This document shows positions 7,984 to 11,060 of a stretch of DNA of 11,060 nucleotides, piece by piece. A program made the translations under genes and the position numbers. The DNA is from Burkholderiales bacterium (GTDB lineage Bacteria > Pseudomonadota > Gammaproteobacteria > Burkholderiales > Burkholderiaceae). Where the stretch lies: positions 1-11,060 of the forward strand of contig CANBUA010000148.1 of the NCBI GenBank assembly GCA_947372535.1, in the 5' to 3' direction. Position 1 is the stretch's first letter; the number at the start of each line of letters is the position of its first letter. The notes under the pieces are model-generated. The model was not told where the DNA came from, did no database searches, and saw nothing but the letters and a program-made list of their open reading frames with translations.

Positions 7984-8382
7984 ATGAGCAACCCTGCCGA
8001 CATGAAATTTCTCATCGTGGACGACTTCTCCACCATGCGCCGGATCGTCCGGGGCCTGCTCAAGGAGATTGGCTACATCAACGCCGAAGAGGCCGAAGAC
8101 GGCGCGGTGGCCCTGAACATGCTCAAGGGCACCAAGTTCGACTTTGTCGTCAGCGACATCAACATGCCCAACATGAACGGCTTCGAGCTGCTCAAGGCCA
8201 TCAAGGCCGATGACAGCCTCAAGCACCTGCCCGTTCTGATGGTCACGGCCGAAGCGCGCAAGGAAGACATCGTGCTGGCCGCCCAATCGGGCGCCGCCGG
8301 CTACATCGTGAAGCCCTTCACCAAGGCCACCTTGGAAGAGAAGGTGCAGAAGATCATGCAAAAACTGGCCGCCACGGCCTGA
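7984..8382 (+). CDS. cheY: Chemotaxis response regulator CheY
   Basis: A single-domain receiver of 132 residues that, once phosphorylated by CheA, binds FliM and changes the rotation sense. The active site is complete: acidic pair Asp13/Asp14, phospho-acceptor Asp58 ([10 protein letters not shown]), Thr88, Tyr107 and Lys110 (KPFT), all one position later than in E. coli. The ATG at 7984 is preferred over an in-frame ATG at 7963 because AAGGA (7973-7977) sits six bases before it and the length then fits the family. No output domain is attached. cheZ follows after 21 bp. Confidence 0.96.
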   Translation: MSNPADMKFLIVDDFSTMRRIVRGLLKEIGYINAEEAEDGAVALNMLKGTKFDFVVSDINMPNMNGFELLKAIKADDSLKHLPVLMVTAEARKEDIVLAAQSGAAGYIVKPFTKATLEEKVQKIMQKLAATA

Positions 8383-8403
8383 CGCCTCTAAAGGGAGTGA
8401 GTC

Positions 8404-9057
8404 ATGACCGTCCAGATGCCAGAAAACATGCAGATGCCGCAGGCATCCCCCGAGATCTTTCAACAGCTGGGCACCCTCACCCGGCAGTTGCACGACACAC
8501 TCAACATGCTGGGCGTGCTGCCCGACCTGAAGAACCATGTCGACAACCTGCCGGATGCGCGCAGCCGGCTGAACTACATCGCCACGAAAACGGCGGATGC
8601 GGCCGAAAAGGTGCTGAACCTGGTGGACACGGCCAAGGCCGACCAGGAACACATCGCCGAGCAGACCCGCAAGCTGGCCAGCCTGATCACGGCCGACCCG
8701 GTGAAAGCCGTGGCCAGTGGCGCGGTGTTCAACTTCGTGCAGGACGTGGAAAACACCACCCACCGCGTGGACGGCCACCTGACCGACATCATGATGGCCC
8801 AGGACTTCCATGACCTGACGGGCCAGGTGGTGGCCAAGGTGGTGCGCCTGGCCAATGACCTGGAAAACCAGCTGGTCAAGCTGCTGGTGCAGGCCGCCCC
8901 GCTCGAACATTCGCAAAAGGTGGAAGCCGCCCTCACAGCCCACCTGCTGGAACACGAGCCGCGCCTGGAAGGCCCGGTGGTGGACGCCGATGGCCGCACC
9001 GATGTGGTGGCCAACCAGGGCGAAGTGGACGATCTGCTGGCCAGCCTGGGCTTTTGA
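8404..9057 (+). CDS. cheZ: CheY-P phosphatase CheZ
   Basis: CheZ dephosphorylates CheY-P to end the tumbling signal. The 217-residue protein is mostly a long helical hairpin. MMAQDFHDLTGQ carries Asp137 and Gln141, corresponding to Asp143 and the catalytic Gln147 of the E. coli enzyme. The C-terminal GEVDDLLASLGF is the conserved CheY-binding helix, joined by a variable linker at about 185-205. AGGGAG before the ATG is a good ribosome site. As the last gene of the block, it faces the convergent algR gene 42 bp away. Confidence 0.96.
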   Translation: MTVQMPENMQMPQASPEIFQQLGTLTRQLHDTLNMLGVLPDLKNHVDNLPDARSRLNYIATKTADAAEKVLNLVDTAKADQEHIAEQTRKLASLITADPVKAVASGAVFNFVQDVENTTHRVDGHLTDIMMAQDFHDLTGQVVAKVVRLANDLENQLVKLLVQAAPLEHSQKVEAALTAHLLEHEPRLEGPVVDADGRTDVVANQGEVDDLLASLGF

Positions 9058-9086
9058 AGCCAGGCCCCACGCCCGCGTTCAACACG

Positions 9087-9116
9087 TGGCCGGACGGCGT
9101 CAAGCCGTGCCGGCCA
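9087..9116. terminator. Hairpin at the cheZ/algR convergent junction, without a T-run
   Basis: TGGCCGG-ACGG (9087-9097) pairs with CCGTGCCGGCCA (9105-9116), giving 11 base pairs with one bulged base and a 7-nt loop. It spans the algR stop codon (9100-9102). Neither strand has a T-run beyond the stem, so it is not a classical intrinsic terminator. It could still slow polymerase, protect 3' ends or limit collision of the two transcripts. Confidence 0.4.
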
Positions 9117-9882
9117 TCGCTTCTTTCACGGCCGCCACCTGGCGCCGCGACACCGCGATCCATTCGAGCGTGGGCAGCACCTGCACCGACCAGGACTCGC
9201 CGCCATCGCCCTCTTCCGCCCGCAGCTCCAGCGCGCGCATCACGTGGCGCGCCACCAGGGCATTGCGGTGCACGCGGATGAAGCGATCGCCCACCCGCTC
9301 TTCCAGCTCGGTCAATGAATCGTCGATGACGTGCGTGCCCTGGGCTGTGCGCAAGGTGACGTACTTCTGCTCGGCCTTGAAGTACAGGATGGACGACAGC
9401 GGGATGCGCTCGACCCTGCCGCGGTCCTGCACGATGAACAGGTCTTCGCCCTCCAGCGATGCAGGCAGTTCGGGTTGCGCTGGTGCCAGGGCGGCACGCA
9501 AGGCCTGCACGCGCTCCAGCGAGGCCTGCAGGCGCTCCAGGCGAACCGGCTTGGTCAGGTAGTCGGCCGCGGCCAGGTCGAAGGCGCGCAAGGCGTGTTC
9601 GGCGTGGGCCGTGAGGAACACCACCGTGGGCGGGCGGATCAGGTCACGCAGCCGGGCCGCCAGCACCATGCCGTCCAGGCCGGGCATCTGGATGTCCAGC
9701 AGGACCAGATCCGGGCCTTGCCCCGCCGCATCCCGCTCGCGCAGCCACATCAGCGCCGACACAGGCTCGCCAAAATCGGCGATCACCTGAGTGGCTACGG
9801 CCGCCTGCGCCAGCAGCGACTGGATGCGCATGCGGGCCAGGGGCTCGTCGTCGATCACCACCACCTTGAGTGCATCAGTCAT
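9100..9882 (-). CDS. algR: LytTR-type response regulator, AlgR family
   Basis: A 260-residue two-domain regulator. The N-terminal receiver has Asp11/Asp12, phospho-acceptor Asp63 (LLDIQMPGLDG), Thr91 and Lys111 (TKPV). The C-terminal LytTR DNA-binding domain (about 145-255) shows YFKAEQKYVTL, DDSLTELEERVGDRF and RVHRNALV, and ends in the VSRRQVAAVK motif characteristic of AlgR. AGGAG lies eight bases before the ATG. The upstream kinase gene overlaps this start by 8 bp (ATGACTGA), indicating coupled translation. In Pseudomonas, AlgR acts with AlgZ on type IV pili and alginate. The targets here are unknown, and the neighbouring chemotaxis genes are convergent, not cotranscribed. Confidence 0.9.
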   Translation of the reverse strand: MTDALKVVVIDDEPLARMRIQSLLAQAAVATQVIADFGEPVSALMWLRERDAAGQGPDLVLLDIQMPGLDGMVLAARLRDLIRPPTVVFLTAHAEHALRAFDLAAADYLTKPVRLERLQASLERVQALRAALAPAQPELPASLEGEDLFIVQDRGRVERIPLSSILYFKAEQKYVTLRTAQGTHVIDDSLTELEERVGDRFIRVHRNALVARHVMRALELRAEEGDGGESWSVQVLPTLEWIAVSRRQVAAVKEAMAGTA

Positions 9883-11035
9883 GAGAAGGGCTCCTCAGGG
9901 GCACCGCCACCTTGACCATGTAGACCGAGGGCTGCCCGGCCACGGTGGCGCGCTGCAAGCCGGCATCGAACTCGGCCTCCACATCGTGCATGAGCTTGAG
10001 GCGCTGGCGGACATTGCGCAAGGCCATGCCATGGCCCGGCAGGCCACCGCCCTGGGCCTGCACCGGCACCGAGTTACTGACCATGAGCACGGCCCGTCCG
10101 GCCTGCACCTTGGTGCGCACCACGATCCAGCCGCCATCAGGTGACACCTCCACCCCATGGCGCACGGCGTTTTCCACCAGCGGCTGCAGCACCAGCGCCG
10201 GCACACGGGCCAGGCCGGCTTCCGGATCCAGCTCCCAGCGCACCTGCACCCTTTCGCCAAAGCGCAGCTGCTCGATGCCCAGGTAACGGCGCGCCAGTTC
10301 CACCTCCTCGTTCAGGGTGGTGACCACATGAGGCGAAGTCAGGGCCTGGCGGAACAGCTCAGCCAGGTCTTCCAGCACCACTTCGGCCCGTTGCGGGTCG
10401 ATTTGCACCAGGGCGATGGCGGTGTTGAGCGTGTTGAACAGGAAATGGGGCCGGATGCGGGCCTGCAGCTCGGACAAACGGGCCGCCGCATGGGCAGGCA
10501 GCTCGCTGTGGGCGCGTTGGCGCAACCAGGCCAGGCCCACGGCGGCCATGGCCCCGCCCGTCAGCATGGGCGGCAACCAGGCCCAGCTCAGGCCCACCGC
10601 GCCGCCCGCCAGCCAAGCGTTCAAGGCCTGATCCTGTGCGGCACTCAACAAGCCACAGAGCGCGCCCAGGACCACCGCGCAAGCCGCCTGAACGCCCTCG
10701 CTGCGGGTGCGCAACCAGCCCTTGGCCGAGCAGGCCACCACCAGCCACAAAAGGCTGGCCGGCAGGGTCATCAAGGTGGATTGCGCCCAGGCCTGGAGCA
10801 GCAAGGCGGGCGAGCTGACGGCATGGGCCACGCCCAATGCCACCACCAGTTGCACCCCCAGCACCACGCGCAGCACCACCCCCACATGGCACACGTCAAA
10901 AGCCGAGGGCGGCAAGGCGCGGCCCTCACCCTGCCCAGGCCCATTCGGGCTCGGTGCAAACTGTGTGGATTGGGCCCAGGCCGGCTGCGAAGATGCGCCA
11001 GATGACGCGGACGAAGGAGGATCTTTAGAATCCAT
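9875..11035 (-). CDS. algZ: Sensor histidine kinase of the AlgZ/FimS (LytS-like, His_kinase) family
   Basis: A 386-residue membrane kinase predicted to phosphorylate the overlapping AlgR-type regulator. After a Ser/Pro/Gln-rich leader (1-45) come about four membrane helices between 50 and 170. The phospho-acceptor His197 follows in RIRPHFLFNTLNT. The ATP-binding domain shows LQPLVENAVRHGV (N box) and GHGMALRNVRQRLKLMH (G box). VSNSVP replaces the DNG-type motif of ordinary kinases, as I recall is normal for this group. The first 40 residues precede the region where AlgZ homologues usually begin, and no clear Shine-Dalgarno precedes the ATG at 11035, so the start could be further in. Only 25 bp upstream remain in the window. 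The family call is secure; the symbol is by analogy. Confidence 0.85.
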   Translation of the reverse strand: MDSKDPPSSASSGASSQPAWAQSTQFAPSPNGPGQGEGRALPPSAFDVCHVGVVLRVVLGVQLVVALGVAHAVSSPALLLQAWAQSTLMTLPASLLWLVVACSAKGWLRTRSEGVQAACAVVLGALCGLLSAAQDQALNAWLAGGAVGLSWAWLPPMLTGGAMAAVGLAWLRQRAHSELPAHAAARLSELQARIRPHFLFNTLNTAIALVQIDPQRAEVVLEDLAELFRQALTSPHVVTTLNEEVELARRYLGIEQLRFGERVQVRWELDPEAGLARVPALVLQPLVENAVRHGVEVSPDGGWIVVRTKVQAGRAVLMVSNSVPVQAQGGGLPGHGMALRNVRQRLKLMHDVEAEFDAGLQRATVAGQPSVYMVKVAVPLRSPSHD

Positions 11036-11060
11036 GGTTTGCGCATTTTGCTTGAAGCGC

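Noticed and set aside
9331..9915. Plus-strand frame opposite algR
   Set aside because: Gln/His/Arg/Gly-rich shadow; the minus strand encodes a complete receiver-LytTR protein.

Overview
This window most likely comes from a motile, GC-rich betaproteobacterium of the order Burkholderiales. The reasons are an FlhDC-type flagellar master regulator, CheZ, an AlgZ/AlgR-type sensor-regulator pair, and strong G/C preference at third codon positions. The genus cannot be fixed from the sequence alone.

Left part (1-1912, minus strand). The first 337 codons of gltB (glutamate synthase large subunit) run off the left edge. Upstream of gltB, in the same orientation, lies a compact RAYT-family (REP-associated tyrosine transposase-like) gene. 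Short inverted GATCTGACCC-type repeats flank it, with an extra copy inside the gltB upstream region. Its HUH metal-binding motif is replaced by Ala-Leu-Ala, so it may be inactive as a nuclease.

Centre-left (2143-4556, plus strand). A two-gene membrane-lipid unit encodes a ferredoxin-reductase-type electron-transfer protein (FAD, NADPH and C-terminal 2Fe-2S) and a three-histidine-box acyl desaturase. A textbook intrinsic terminator closes it. Together the two proteins would carry electrons from NADPH to the di-iron desaturase and introduce double bonds into fatty acyl chains.

Centre-right (4782-9057, plus strand). A flagellar block flhD-flhC-[389 bp gap]-motA-motB-cheY-cheZ. FlhDC switches on the flagellar cascade, MotAB is the proton-driven stator, CheY is the switch-binding response regulator and CheZ its phosphatase. 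cheA, cheW, cheR, cheB and cheD are not between them. The flhC-motA gap contains a sigma-28 (FliA)-like promoter followed about 90 bp later by a strong intrinsic terminator, before motA begins. This layout predicts a short flagellar-regulated small RNA, or a terminator-controlled leader of motAB, and is the most interesting signal in the window.

Right part (9100-11035, minus strand, convergent with cheZ). A sensor kinase/LytTR response regulator pair of the AlgZ/AlgR type overlaps by 8 bp. A strong bulged hairpin covers the end of the regulator gene and the convergent junction with cheZ.

Intergenic stretches not listed separately: 1913-2142 (upstream of the reductase) and 4561-4781 (upstream of flhD) must contain promoters, but no convincing -35/-10 pair could be chosen in either.
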